A stretch of DNA of 64,000 bases, taken from the NCBI GenBank assembly GCA_041395105.1, contig JAWLBB010000006.1, forward strand, positions 157,294 to 221,293, written 5' to 3'. How positions within the stretch are numbered: the first letter of the stretch is position 1; each line of letters begins with the position of its first letter. The translations under genes and the position numbers were made by a program. Origin of the DNA: Opitutaceae bacterium. GTDB lineage: Bacteria; Verrucomicrobiota; Verrucomicrobiia; Opitutales; Opitutaceae. Positions 16,638-25,558 of the stretch are shown here, one piece after another. A model generated the notes under the pieces. The model was not told the DNA's origin. It worked only from the letters and a program-made list of their open reading frames with translations, and did no database searches.

Positions 16638-18878
16638 ATGCAATTCTTCCGAAAAGGAGTCACTTGGATGATTCCCGCCGGCCTGATTCTGGCGACGGGC
16701 TACTGGCTGGTGGCCGGATGGCGGCAGGGTGGTTCACCCTCCGCATCGCAGACTCCGGCCCAGGCGCAGGCCGCGGCCGGCCCTGTTGAGACCGTCCCCC
16801 TGGCTCGAGGCGACCGGTCGATGGAGACGGGTGACCGCCGGTTTGCCTTCTCAGCGGTGGATCCGGATCGCGAGGCGAAGCTCCTGGAGTTGTCGACCGA
16901 CGCAGTCAGACGGGTGCGGGTGGGAGCGGCGGACTCCGATTTCCTCGACCCGAAGACATCTCCGTTCCTGGGGGCGCCCGATGGCGACCTGATTTTCCTG
17001 GAGCTGTTCAATGATCTGGTGCTGCCGATTCTTCTCACCGACACCGGGGTGACCCGCTCGGGCGTGCAGCTGATCGAGGGCACGGTGGCGGGGCAGCCCG
17101 GAAGTCGCTTCATGATGACGGCTTCAGAGGGAGCGGCCAGTCTCTCGATTGAAGTCTCCCCGGATGATCGTTATGTGGTCAATTGGTTGGATGATGGCGT
17201 CTATGAGATCGCCGAACTCGATCCGCAGACCATCCCTCCCTGTCATGGTCCGTTGACGGTTTTCCTGGACGCCGATGTCCTGGCTGCCCGTTCGCAACAG
17301 GATGAAGGCGTGACCGACGTTCGACGGCCGACCGCCCTGTCCACCCTTCCTCATACGCCGGCCGTGGTGGACCTTCTGATTGTCTATTCGTCGGACGTTG
17401 CCGCGAACTACACGGAGTTCGCCATCCGCAACAAAGCCGAACTCGCGGTGGCGGAGGGGAACAGCGATTTTGAGCGCAGTGGGGCGCGGGTCCAGCTCCG
17501 GTTGGTCGGTGTGGCGGGGCTGGACTATACGGAAAACGGCAGCAACAGCGATGGACTCGAGCGTCTCCGCCGCACCTCGGATGGCTATATGGACGATGTC
17601 CATCAATTGCGGGAGAAGGTCGGGGCCGATCTCGTCTGTCTCCTTCAGGACCGGAGGGACTCGAGCAGTTCGGGTATCGCCTATGTGATGACCGAGATCG
17701 GCAGCCGCTACAACGAGGACTTCGGATTTTCGGTTGTGGAATATCAGTACCTGACCGGATCGAACACGATGGTCCACGAGATCGGACACAATCTCGGGTG
17801 TCAGCACGATCGGGAGAACTCCGGCGCCGACGGCCTCTTTCCGTTCTCCTATGGCTACCGCTTCACATCGGGAACCGGCAGCACCTACCGGACGATCATG
17901 GCCTACCGTCCGGGCAGCCGCATCTCCTATTTCAGCACACCTCTGAAGACCTTCGGAACCCTGGGTGATCCAATCGGGATTGCCGAAGGACAGTCCGGTG
18001 AAGCGGACAATGTGGAGAGCCTGAACCGGGCTTCCTTCGAGGTCTCGAACTTCCGACTGGCGGAGGAGGGACAGGATCCATGGGCACGATTGATCAATGT
18101 CTCCACCCGCGCCATGGTCGGGGCGGGAGAACGGGCCCTGATCGGCGGTTTTGTCATTGGCGAAGCCGAATCGAAATTGATCCTGGTCCGCGCCCTAGGC
18201 CCCAGTCTCGCGGATTACGGAGTCCGTGATCCGCTTCCATCGTTGAAAGTGACACTCAATCACGGGGGAGCCGCCATCGGCTCGAATGCCGGATGGCGGA
18301 CAGCAGCTGATCCTCAGGCAATCATGGATACGGGCTACGCCCCGAGCCGGGACGCCGAACCGGCTTTCCTGGTCGAGCTCGGTCCCGGAGCGTATACGGC
18401 GGTCGTGAATTCTCTCGATGAGCGCTTGGGGGTTGCCCTGGTCGAGATTTATGAAATCGGAGTGGACGGGACGAGGCTCGTCAATCTGTCGACCCGCGGA
18501 TATGTCGGCGTCGCTGAGGATGTGATGATCGGAGGATTTGTCATTGGTGGAGAAAGCGGGGGAACCAAGCGAATCCTCCTCCGGGCCCTGGGGCCGAGCC
18601 TGTCCGGGTTTGGCGTGGTCGACGCGCTTTATGATCCGGCCATGACACTCTATGACGAGTCCGGAGTCGTCCTTCTGGAAAACGATGATTGGGACGAAAG
18701 CAACCAGCAGGATAGGATTGCCGATCTGGGATTCGCCCCCGCGGTCCGGCGGGAGTCCGCCATGATCCTCGATCTTTCCCCGGGGCTTTACACGGTGATC
18801 GTCCGCCCCTTCGAGAACACTGATGGCCAGCGCCAGGGCATTGGACTGATCGAGGCTTTCGAGATCAGGGAGAACTGA
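16638..18878 (+). CDS. Secreted reprolysin-like zinc metalloprotease with twin C-terminal modules
   Basis: The 746-residue protein has an N-terminal hydrophobic export segment (about residues 11-30) and a beta-rich propeptide-like region. The zincin domain (about 245-470) has the motif HEIGHNLGCQHD around residue 380 and a Met-turn TIMAY. This HExxHxxGxxHD pattern is that of reprolysin-like M12-type peptidases. Residues about 484-612 and 613-746 are two copies of a module with the core GGFVIG-x(n)-ILVRALGPSL and NDDW. The same module pair ends two other secreted proteins in this window. The module probably serves surface attachment or export, but that is inference. The last 14 bases overlap the 3' end of the opposing alginate-lyase-like gene. 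Confidence 0.88.
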   Translation: MQFFRKGVTWMIPAGLILATGYWLVAGWRQGGSPSASQTPAQAQAAAGPVETVPLARGDRSMETGDRRFAFSAVDPDREAKLLELSTDAVRRVRVGAADSDFLDPKTSPFLGAPDGDLIFLELFNDLVLPILLTDTGVTRSGVQLIEGTVAGQPGSRFMMTASEGAASLSIEVSPDDRYVVNWLDDGVYEIAELDPQTIPPCHGPLTVFLDADVLAARSQQDEGVTDVRRPTALSTLPHTPAVVDLLIVYSSDVAANYTEFAIRNKAELAVAEGNSDFERSGARVQLRLVGVAGLDYTENGSNSDGLERLRRTSDGYMDDVHQLREKVGADLVCLLQDRRDSSSSGIAYVMTEIGSRYNEDFGFSVVEYQYLTGSNTMVHEIGHNLGCQHDRENSGADGLFPFSYGYRFTSGTGSTYRTIMAYRPGSRISYFSTPLKTFGTLGDPIGIAEGQSGEADNVESLNRASFEVSNFRLAEEGQDPWARLINVSTRAMVGAGERALIGGFVIGEAESKLILVRALGPSLADYGVRDPLPSLKVTLNHGGAAIGSNAGWRTAADPQAIMDTGYAPSRDAEPAFLVELGPGAYTAVVNSLDERLGVALVEIYEIGVDGTRLVNLSTRGYVGVAEDVMIGGFVIGGESGGTKRILLRALGPSLSGFGVVDALYDPAMTLYDESGVVLLENDDWDESNQQDRIADLGFAPAVRRESAMILDLSPGLYTVIVRPFENTDGQRQGIGLIEAFEIREN

Positions 18879-20118
18879 CCGGCTTCACCACCTCGATCGG
18901 AAAGAGCAGGACGGAGCGGTGCCGGCGGAATGCCTCATCGTCGCCGGATTCAATCAGGCGGAGGTATTCGGGATCACCATAGACGAGGTAACCCTGCCGG
19001 AGCAGGGGCAGGAGGCGAACGGGGTCAAAGTCGGAGATCTGTTCGTAGGGCCAGGGTTGCTCCGGATCCATGTAGGGCGCGATGAAGTCGAGGGCCGCGG
19101 GCAGTGCCGCGACATCCCCGGTTGGGTAATCCCAAAGATCGACACCCACCTTGCCCCCGAGTCGGGCAAGGGTGAACATGCCTTCCAGGTTCATCGCACT
19201 GTAGTTGAGCGATTTGGTACGGGCCAGTTCGTGTTCCTGTTTTCCGTCCGCACTGATCTGGGCGGCGATCCGGCTCTTGCCGACGGTCTGCAGGACCCGA
19301 ATGGCGGTTTCACGATCGCCGCAGAACAGGGCGAAGGCGATCAATTGGGCGTCATACCAGGTTCCGTGATTGTTGACGGTCCGGCTCTCATCAATTCCGT
19401 TCGGGCTGGACTGCAGCCAGGAGAGGTAAGCGCGGAACCATTCCTGCAGGCTCCGGTGATCCGCCTCGGTCCAGGCATCCGAGTTCCGGATCAGGAGGGC
19501 GGCGTCGATCGCCAGGAGGAACTGACGGGATTCGATGATTCCGATCCCCCGACCGTCGACCAGCCCGGGGATGGCCTGACCGAAATCCAGGTTGGGATTC
19601 ATGGCTGTCTCGGGATTGAGAAACCAGGTGTGCAGAAGCAGGGCGGCCCGGTCGGCGTATCGGGTGTTGCCGGTGAAATAGTAGGCGAGGGCGAGGCTGT
19701 CCACCGAGTCGGTCATCCGGTGGAGGTTGAAGGCATCGGATCGCTCGGTCCGGGTTTCCGGGTTCCGTTCGCCGTCCCGTCGCACATAGGGCAGGCCGTC
19801 CTCGGTATCGGGATTGGGCCACCAATACGGTCCGAAACTGAGGTAATCGTGTCTGTCCCCGCTGGGCGGACGGAGGGTCTTCGACATCACGGTGAACGGC
19901 CCCGCCGTCAGGGCGGCATCCGCTTCCTCCACCAACTGATCGAGGGCCGGAGCAAGCTCGGTGTTCCCCTCGGTTAGTGCGGCCTTGGCCGCGGCGAGCC
20001 ACTCGGAATCCATGACAATGACCTCGGGGGACGCGGCCGGATCCCGGCCGGAGACGGTGTGCCCGGCGATGAGGGTGGCGAGGACGAGGGAAAAGGAAAG
20101 GACGGTAGCCGGCGGCAT
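18865..20118 (-). CDS. Alginate-lyase-family secreted polysaccharide lyase
   Basis: The 417-residue protein has a signal peptide (ATVLSFSLVLATLIAGHTVSG). An alpha/alpha-barrel lyase domain of the alginate lyase (PL5-like) type follows: YLSFGPYWWPNPDTEDGLPY, the tyrosine/asparagine-rich FNLHRMTDSV, and the likely catalytic stretch NNHGTWYDAQ. The ELARTKSLNYSAMNLEGM region follows. Such enzymes cleave uronic-acid polymers by beta-elimination. The ATG at 20118 is chosen because sequence upstream of it in this frame runs through a palindromic repeat. It is convergent with, and overlaps by 14 bases, the metalloprotease gene. Confidence 0.88.
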   Translation of the reverse strand: MPPATVLSFSLVLATLIAGHTVSGRDPAASPEVIVMDSEWLAAAKAALTEGNTELAPALDQLVEEADAALTAGPFTVMSKTLRPPSGDRHDYLSFGPYWWPNPDTEDGLPYVRRDGERNPETRTERSDAFNLHRMTDSVDSLALAYYFTGNTRYADRAALLLHTWFLNPETAMNPNLDFGQAIPGLVDGRGIGIIESRQFLLAIDAALLIRNSDAWTEADHRSLQEWFRAYLSWLQSSPNGIDESRTVNNHGTWYDAQLIAFALFCGDRETAIRVLQTVGKSRIAAQISADGKQEHELARTKSLNYSAMNLEGMFTLARLGGKVGVDLWDYPTGDVAALPAALDFIAPYMDPEQPWPYEQISDFDPVRLLPLLRQGYLVYGDPEYLRLIESGDDEAFRRHRSVLLFPIEVVKPVSSP

Positions 20119-20240
20119 GGTATCGGAAAACAGGTGACGTGAAGCAAGAGACTCTTCCGGGTTCGCTCCTGCGAGTCCAGACGGAAAAGCGGATCGAAGG
20201 CGCGCCGAGGGAACATCGGATGCAGTCGCCGCGTGGATTC

Positions 20241-20298
20241 GCAGGAGAGGTTTTGCGCCTCGATCAATCATCGTATCGAGGCGTAAAGCCTCTCCTAC
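20241..20298. repeat. Palindromic extragenic repeat, family A, copy 2
   Basis: Arms 20241-20264 and 20275-20298 are inverted repeats with three mismatches, two of which allow wobble pairing, and a 10-base loop. The arms share the core of copies at 963-1020 and 40944-41025. It lies between the ppk2 stop and the lyase start, both on the minus strand. Confidence 0.85.
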
Positions 20299-20367
20299 AC
20301 GCAAAACCTGGGCGGTCACGCCCCCACCGGATGCGGCCGGGGTGGGCCGCGACTCAATCGATCGCCC

Positions 20368-21201
20368 TCAATAGACCGCCGGAACGAAGGTCTGGTCGCT
20401 GATCGGCGGGCGGATGTAGACTTCCTTCAGGTCCCGCGGCGGGAGTTTGATCGGCTTGGGGGTCAGGTCCTCGTAGGGGATCTGGCTGAGCAGGTGGTGG
20501 ATGCAGTTCAGGCGGGCCCGCTTCTTGTTGTCGGCGTCGACGACGTACCAGGGGGCCTGCTTGATGTCGGTATGGGCGAACATATCGTCCTTGGCACGCG
20601 AATACGCGACCCAGCGACGGCGTGACTCCAGGTCCATCGGGCTCAGCTTCCACTGCTTGGTCGAATCGTGAATCCGGGCCTGAAAGCGGCGCTCCTGTTC
20701 TTCATCGCTGACCGAGAACCAGTACTTGATCAGGATGATGCCCGAGCGGATCAGCATGCGTTCGAACTCCGGGCAGGAATGGAAGAACTCCTCAACCTCT
20801 TCCTTCGTGCAGAATTCCATGACCCGTTCTACCCCGGCCCGGTTGTACCAGCTGCGGTCAAAGAGGACCATTTCGCCGGCGGCCGGGAGATGGGACACGT
20901 AGCGTTGGAAATAGAACTGCGATTTCTCCCGGGGGGTGGGCGCGGCGAGGGCGACCACCCGACAGACCCGGGGGTTCATGCATTCGGTCATCCGGGTGAT
21001 GACCCCGCCCTTGCCGGCGGCATCGCGTCCTTCAAAGATGACGACAACCTTCAGGCCCTGATGGCGGATCCATCCCTGGAGCTTGACCAGTTCAATCTGC
21101 AGACGGGCCAGCTCCTTCTCGTAGGCTTTTCGGCTCAGTTTCGGGGCGGGGGTGCTCGGGGGAGCTTTGTCTTTTTTCGGGGCGCGCTTCTTTTTGGGCA
21201 T
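20368..21201 (-). CDS. ppk2: Polyphosphate kinase 2
   Basis: The 277-residue protein has a lysine-rich N-terminal tail and then a PPK2 core: Walker A in FEGRDAAGKGG, the lid/arginine region FQRYVSHLPAAGEM, Walker B FDRSWYNRAGVERVM, and WKLSPMDLESRRRW. PPK2 enzymes phosphorylate nucleotides with polyphosphate or make polyphosphate. The single domain and size fit a class I or III enzyme. The ATG at 21201 has AAAGG six bases upstream; a start 33 bases further up is less likely. It is divergent from the deoC-rbsK pair. Confidence 0.93.
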   Translation of the reverse strand: MPKKKRAPKKDKAPPSTPAPKLSRKAYEKELARLQIELVKLQGWIRHQGLKVVVIFEGRDAAGKGGVITRMTECMNPRVCRVVALAAPTPREKSQFYFQRYVSHLPAAGEMVLFDRSWYNRAGVERVMEFCTKEEVEEFFHSCPEFERMLIRSGIILIKYWFSVSDEEQERRFQARIHDSTKQWKLSPMDLESRRRWVAYSRAKDDMFAHTDIKQAPWYVVDADNKKRARLNCIHHLLSQIPYEDLTPKPIKLPPRDLKEVYIRPPISDQTFVPAVY

Positions 21202-21404
21202 TGTGGACCTTTCTCGTCGGAACACGGGCGACAACCTCTTACATCGACCATCAGCGCGGATTCCTCAGCGGTAAGGCATTGCGGCATTTGCCTGGAGGAC
21301 CCGTCGCTCGGGAGGCGGGTCCGGCCTCAAGCGGGTTTTCCAGGGGGAGGCGGGTATCGGATGGACGAATCCCGAAGGTCCGTGTATGGGATTCGGACAC
21401 AATC

Positions 21405-22091
21405 ATGGAACCCATCAATCGATACCTTGACGCGGCGATTCTCTTGCCGGAGACGACCCGGGCTGAAATGGAAAAAGCGGTCCGGGCCTGCCTTGAGCTC
21501 GATGTCTTCAGCGTCTGCGTGCGTCCCTGCGACATTGGACGGGCCCTTGCACTCTGCGAAGGCAGCACTACGGCGGTCTGCGTCGTCCTGGGGTTTCCGC
21601 ACGGGGCACAGCTTTCGAGTTCCAAGGTGGACGAAGCCCGCCGCTATATCGCCGCGGGCGTCGATGAAATCGACATGGTGGCCAACTACGGCTGGGCCCG
21701 GTCGGGGCTCTGGGATGAGGTCCGCGCCGACATCGCCGGAGTGGCCGAGGTCACCCGGGCGGCCGGGGTCCCGTTGAAGGTCATCTTTGAGACGGCCCAT
21801 CTCGATCCCGAGATGATCGGCCGGCTGGTCGAGGTCTCCATCGAGGCCGGCGCGGATTTCGTCAAGACCTCGACCGGTTTCAACGGCACCGGCGCCACCG
21901 AGGAGGCCGTTGAGCTCATGCTCAGGACGGCCGCGGGACGGATCAAGGTCAAACCCTCCGGCGGCATTCGCGACCGGGCCCGGGCGGAGACTTTCGTTCG
22001 GATGGGCGTCCACCGTCTCGGAGTCAACTGGTCGTCCTGTGTCGCCATTTGTCGCGATCAGCCCGGATCGCCGACGGCCGGCAGTTATTGA
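21405..22091 (+). CDS. deoC: Deoxyribose-phosphate aldolase
   Basis: The 228-residue TIM-barrel protein has the DeoC landmarks: SVCVRPCDI, VVLGFPHGAQLSSSKVDEAR, DEIDMVANYGW with an active-site aspartate, and the Schiff-base lysine in ADFVKTSTGF. A second conserved lysine is in IKVKPSGGIRD. It cleaves 2-deoxyribose-5-phosphate to glyceraldehyde-3-phosphate and acetaldehyde. I prefer the ATG at 21405, since the in-frame sequence before it is unlike the family. Twelve bases separate it from the ribokinase-like gene, so the two form an operon for (deoxy)ribose use. Confidence 0.92.
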   Translation: MEPINRYLDAAILLPETTRAEMEKAVRACLELDVFSVCVRPCDIGRALALCEGSTTAVCVVLGFPHGAQLSSSKVDEARRYIAAGVDEIDMVANYGWARSGLWDEVRADIAGVAEVTRAAGVPLKVIFETAHLDPEMIGRLVEVSIEAGADFVKTSTGFNGTGATEEAVELMLRTAAGRIKVKPSGGIRDRARAETFVRMGVHRLGVNWSSCVAICRDQPGSPTAGSY

Positions 22092-22102
22092 GATCCCGCG
22101 CG

Positions 22103-23032
22103 ATGAAGCCGAAGATCACCGTCATCGGAAGCGCCAACATCGATTTCGTGATGCAGGTCGGGCACCTTCCGGCCAAGGGTGAGACCGTGGTCGATGGCCG
22201 TTTCTTTCAGGCATTCGGAGGCAAGGGAGCCAATCAGGCGGTGGCGGCTGCCCGCGCGGGAGGTGCGGTGTGTTTCGTGGCCGCCCTGGGCGGCGACCTG
22301 CTGGCCCGGACCTATCTCGATAACCTGCGCAAGGACGGGATCGATACCGAGCAGGTCACCCTGGAGCCGGGTATCGCCGGCGGTTCCGCCCTGGTCATGT
22401 TTGATCAGCAGGGGGACAACTACCTGACGGTTGCTCCCGGATCCAATTACCGGGTCACACCCGAAAGGGTCCATGCAGCGGAGGACCTGATCGCCTCGAG
22501 CGACTGGATCATTCTCCAGCAGGAGATCCCACTGGAATCCAACCGGGCCGTTCTCGAACTCGCGGCGAAACACGGCCGGCCGGTCATGCTGAACTATGCG
22601 CCGGCTCACGATCTCCGGTTGAAGCCCGACGCCTCGGTTCATGGACTCATCGTCAACGAACATGAGGCCGCTTCTCTCTCCGGACGGTCTCTTGCCGCGG
22701 AAAACCAGGTCGAAGCCGCGAGGATGGCGACCGCTCTGAGGGAGAAGGGCGGGCATCGATTTGTCGTCCTGACCCTTGGGAAAGCGGGATCGGTCTTTGC
22801 CGATGCCTTCGACACCCGGGCTGTCCCGGCTTTTCCCGTAAACGCCGTGGATACGACGGCGGCCGGGGATACGTTCTGCGGGTCGCTGGCCGTTTCCCTG
22901 GGGGAGGGGCGACCGCTGCCCGAGGCCGTCCGTTTTGCCTCGGCCGCGTCGGCCCTGTCGGTCACCAAGGTCGGCGCCCAGTCATCGATCCCGACCCGGA
23001 GCGACATCGACGCGTTTTTGCTTCTTCACTGA
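22103..23032 (+). CDS. rbsK: Ribokinase (PfkB family)
   Basis: The 309-residue protein shows both PfkB signatures: GGKGANQAVAAARAGG near the N-terminus and VDTTAAGDTFCGSLAV with the catalytic aspartate near the C-terminus. It also has the ribokinase-type GSANIDFVMQVGHLP start and APGSNYRVTPE. It phosphorylates ribose, or possibly deoxyribose given the neighbouring deoC, which needs deoxyribose-5-phosphate. The ATG at 22103 follows the deoC stop by 12 bases. Confidence 0.93.
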   Translation: MKPKITVIGSANIDFVMQVGHLPAKGETVVDGRFFQAFGGKGANQAVAAARAGGAVCFVAALGGDLLARTYLDNLRKDGIDTEQVTLEPGIAGGSALVMFDQQGDNYLTVAPGSNYRVTPERVHAAEDLIASSDWIILQQEIPLESNRAVLELAAKHGRPVMLNYAPAHDLRLKPDASVHGLIVNEHEAASLSGRSLAAENQVEAARMATALREKGGHRFVVLTLGKAGSVFADAFDTRAVPAFPVNAVDTTAAGDTFCGSLAVSLGEGRPLPEAVRFASAASALSVTKVGAQSSIPTRSDIDAFLLLH

Positions 23033-23397
23033 TCCCCCATCCCAGCCGGTATCAGGTGTCGCAAAATCGCTGGCGTCGGCCCCAGGAGATTCCTGGACAG
23101 GTCAGACTCAGTTCGAAGGGTGGTGGATGCGGCCGGGAAGAATGCCCCCCGGAAGAATCGCATCGGAGGGTCGATCTCCAACTCGACCGCGAAGAACATG
23201 GGCCCGGATGCCTTGTTTGGCGGCTTTGGCGCCAACGCCCAATTCGAATCGGACGCCCACACGCCCCGGGAAATCGCCGGTCCACACTGCCCGACCGAAG
23301 AGGACTGGCAAGGGGTGGTCGTCGGCTTCGTTGCAGCGGAAGGATGGGGCAGAGGGCTGAAAGAACTAGACGATCCGTCATCGAGGTCTCCGAGATT
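23033..23397. other. Region without a supportable gene
   Basis: About 365 bases between rbsK and the convergent lipoprotein gene. Open frames exist on both strands, but none has a recognisable motif, ribosome site or family resemblance. A decayed gene cannot be excluded. Confidence 0.5.
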
Positions 23398-24156
23398 TCA
23401 GTTCCCGACATCCTCCGATTCTTCGCGAATCAGGCGATAGGTTCGAGGGTCGATCCGGTTGGTCGGTTTCCTCGGGGTCAGGTCCTCATTCAGTTCGACG
23501 CCAGTTTTTCCGTCAAAGATACCTCGGCGGTAACAGTCGGAACAGTCACCGTAGTTCGAGTCTTCCGGGCAGAGTTGCTCAACGATGGCGAGAACACCCT
23601 CCTCAGTGGTTCTGGCGGCGACAAGGTCCCCGGTTCCTTGAACCAGTGCCGTGCCGATTGGATGGGAGTATGCTATTGCAGATCGGAACCGGCGCGGAAC
23701 AATGACAGTTTCATATTTTCCAACAACTGTAGGTACCGATAGGATTTTCAACCGCGTCCATCCGGAATACTCGGTTGAGAATGTCTCAAGATTGTAGATA
23801 GGGGAACGACCAGGGTGGAGTTGGTGAGCGAACCCTTGATATTCCCTGAAAGCTCGATCGAGGCCTTTCCCTTTAAGCTCGCGGTAGGCAGACGTATTGC
23901 CGATGACGATCACCTCTGTAACGCGGTATTGCCCGATTTCCTCGTCAGACGAGGGATTGGGCCTTGGGGGGCGCGCGGAATTGGGCTCTTCCAGAAGCTC
24001 TTCGAAAATGAAAGTCAGGTCCTCCGGGAACATTCCCTCAAGTTCGAAATCTGACCGAAGGGAATCCAAGGGAACAAGCACACAACCTGGAGAAAGGAAT
24101 AGAGTCGCAATAACTCCGACAACGCGAAGGAGCTGGGATTTTGGCTTTCCGGGCAT
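23398..24156 (-). CDS. Hypothetical lipoprotein
   Basis: The 252-residue protein starts with a lipoprotein signal: basic MPGKPKSQ, hydrophobic LLRVVGVIATLF, and the lipobox LSPGC. The ATG at 24156 has a GGAGGA ribosome site just upstream. The mature part is hydrophilic, with an acidic, proline-rich stretch (EEPNSARPPRPNPSSDEE) and four cysteines near the C-terminus (CPEDSNYGDCSDCYRRG). It should sit on the outer or inner membrane facing the periplasm. I do not recognise the family. It is followed upstream on the same strand by another lipoprotein gene. Confidence 0.7.
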   Translation of the reverse strand: MPGKPKSQLLRVVGVIATLFLSPGCVLVPLDSLRSDFELEGMFPEDLTFIFEELLEEPNSARPPRPNPSSDEEIGQYRVTEVIVIGNTSAYRELKGKGLDRAFREYQGFAHQLHPGRSPIYNLETFSTEYSGWTRLKILSVPTVVGKYETVIVPRRFRSAIAYSHPIGTALVQGTGDLVAARTTEEGVLAIVEQLCPEDSNYGDCSDCYRRGIFDGKTGVELNEDLTPRKPTNRIDPRTYRLIREESEDVGN

Positions 24157-24275
24157 GTTCCTCCGAGGTGTGGGTCTGATCTTCCGACTAGACCTGCATC
24201 TCAACCTGTCGGTCGCTTCCCGGTCATCGTTTCAGGTGTGGCTGTGATGGACTTGACCCGGTAGGGCGGGTTCGA

Positions 24276-24878
24276 TCAGGTCGACTGACCGCTGAGCACC
24301 CGGTACTTTTCCTGCATGAGATCCCTGATCTCCCGCGCTGTCCTGTCAATGTCGTCATCGGTGGCATCGTTGAAGGTGGCGGAGCCTCCCTCCAGGTTGG
24401 AACCTCCCGTCGTATTGAAAACCATGATGGGGTCGGTGGCCGATCTCGTCAGGTCGAACACCCTGACTTTCGTTTCAAATTTCGATCCACCGGCTCCCAG
24501 TCCGATCATCATTCGCGTCCATTTGCCGCCTGGATTCACGCGGAGGAACTCCCCGGTTACGAGCCACCCATCGGTCGGTTGGTCGGATTCTTCGTAAAGA
24601 ATCCGGGCGGGAACGACCTCGGTCAGTCTGCTCTCGATGTTCTCCGCCAATTCCGCCGCGATGCGCGCGCGCGCGGATTCACCCGCCACCGGTCCCTCCC
24701 AATTGCCGTTGGTGGTGTCAAAGCGCTTGACGTAGATGATGGAGGGCGGAGCCAGCCGAGCCGTTCCGACCAGATCCTTCTCGGTGTCGACCGAGACGGA
24801 AGCACACCCGGGAAGAAGGAGGAGGCCCAAGATACCGACCGCTATCCGGGTCGGAGAGAAGACGGATTGGTGTGTCAT
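24276..24878 (-). CDS. DUF4410-type lipoprotein
   Basis: The 200-residue protein has a clear lipoprotein signal (IAVGILGLLLLPGCASV, lipobox LLPGC). A mature domain follows with IIYVKRFDTTNGNW, ILYEESDQPTDGWLVTGEF and MIGLGAGGSKFETKVRVFD. This matches the DUF4410 lipoprotein pattern, where GxGAGxS is typical. The function is unknown; relatives are often annotated as outer-membrane lipoproteins. It precedes the other lipoprotein gene by 119 bases on the same strand. Confidence 0.75.
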   Translation of the reverse strand: MTHQSVFSPTRIAVGILGLLLLPGCASVSVDTEKDLVGTARLAPPSIIYVKRFDTTNGNWEGPVAGESARARIAAELAENIESRLTEVVPARILYEESDQPTDGWLVTGEFLRVNPGGKWTRMMIGLGAGGSKFETKVRVFDLTRSATDPIMVFNTTGGSNLEGGSATFNDATDDDIDRTAREIRDLMQEKYRVLSGQST

Positions 24879-25224
24879 ATAGTATTGCTGAAGGAAGGGT
24901 TTGCCTGACCTGGAGGTGCGGCTCCAACCGATCGGTCGACAGGGTATCGACCGGCTGAAGTCTTGGGCGGTCCGAAAGCGGATCTCAATATCGTTTTTGT
25001 GGAGAGCAATAAATGATCATAGAATACCAACGGATGCTGGTCATCAACCCGCAGTGATCTGGAACCGGGGCGGGAGTTGTGCCGAGGGGTTGCTCGTGCG
25101 GGAAGCGAAAGATCGAAATCAGGTGATCCGAAGGAGTTCAGTTGCTCCGGGGCGTAGTTGGTTATGGAATTGGCGATCGGCTGCCGCCTGAATTGGGCTG
25201 CCGACAAACCGATAATCTTCGCTT
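24879..25224. other. Intergenic region between divergent genes
   Basis: About 346 bases separate the minus-strand lipoprotein from the plus-strand YbjQ gene. It must hold promoters for both sides, but I see no clear boxes, repeat or small gene. Confidence 0.4.
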
Positions 25225-25548
25225 ATGGACGATATCCTTCTGACCAATATTGAGACCGTTCCGGGACGCCGGATGGTTGAGCATTACGGGCTGGTTTCCG
25301 GCAATACCATCCGGGCCAAGAACATCGGACGCGATATCGGGGCCAGCCTGAAGAATCTGGTCGGAGGCGAATTGAAGGCCTACACGGAGCTCATGCAGGA
25401 GTCGCGACAGGAGGCCACGGACCGGATGGTCGCGCAGGCCAGGGCCCTCGGGGCCAATGCCATCGTCAACGTCAGATTCTCGACCTCATCCGTCACCCAG
25501 GGTGCGGCCGAGCTCTACGTCTACGGCACGGCGGTCCGGGTCGAGTGA
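25225..25548 (+). CDS. YbjQ/UPF0145 family protein
   Basis: The 107-residue cytoplasmic protein has the family layout: LLTNIETVPGRRMVEHYGLV, then SGNTIRAKNIGRDIGASLKN, and the end LGANAIVNVRFSTSSVTQGA with the ELYVYGTAVRV last strand. The family forms a small oligomeric beta-alpha fold, sometimes called a putative heavy-metal-binding domain; the function is not settled. It is followed after 10 bases by a second, membrane-anchored copy. Confidence 0.9.
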   Translation: MDDILLTNIETVPGRRMVEHYGLVSGNTIRAKNIGRDIGASLKNLVGGELKAYTELMQESRQEATDRMVAQARALGANAIVNVRFSTSSVTQGAAELYVYGTAVRVE

Positions 25549-25558
25549 GGGTCCCTGT

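Noticed and set aside
20119..20319. N-terminal extension of the alginate-lyase-like protein
   Set aside because: The extra 67 codons run through a palindromic repeat and lie before a good signal peptide that starts at 20118.
23240..23270. tRNA-like TTCGAATC sequence
   Set aside because: The flanking sequence does not fold into acceptor, D and anticodon arms.
23056..23742. Open frame after rbsK on the plus strand
   Set aside because: It overlaps the lipoprotein gene antisense, has odd composition and no motif; no ribosome site was seen.
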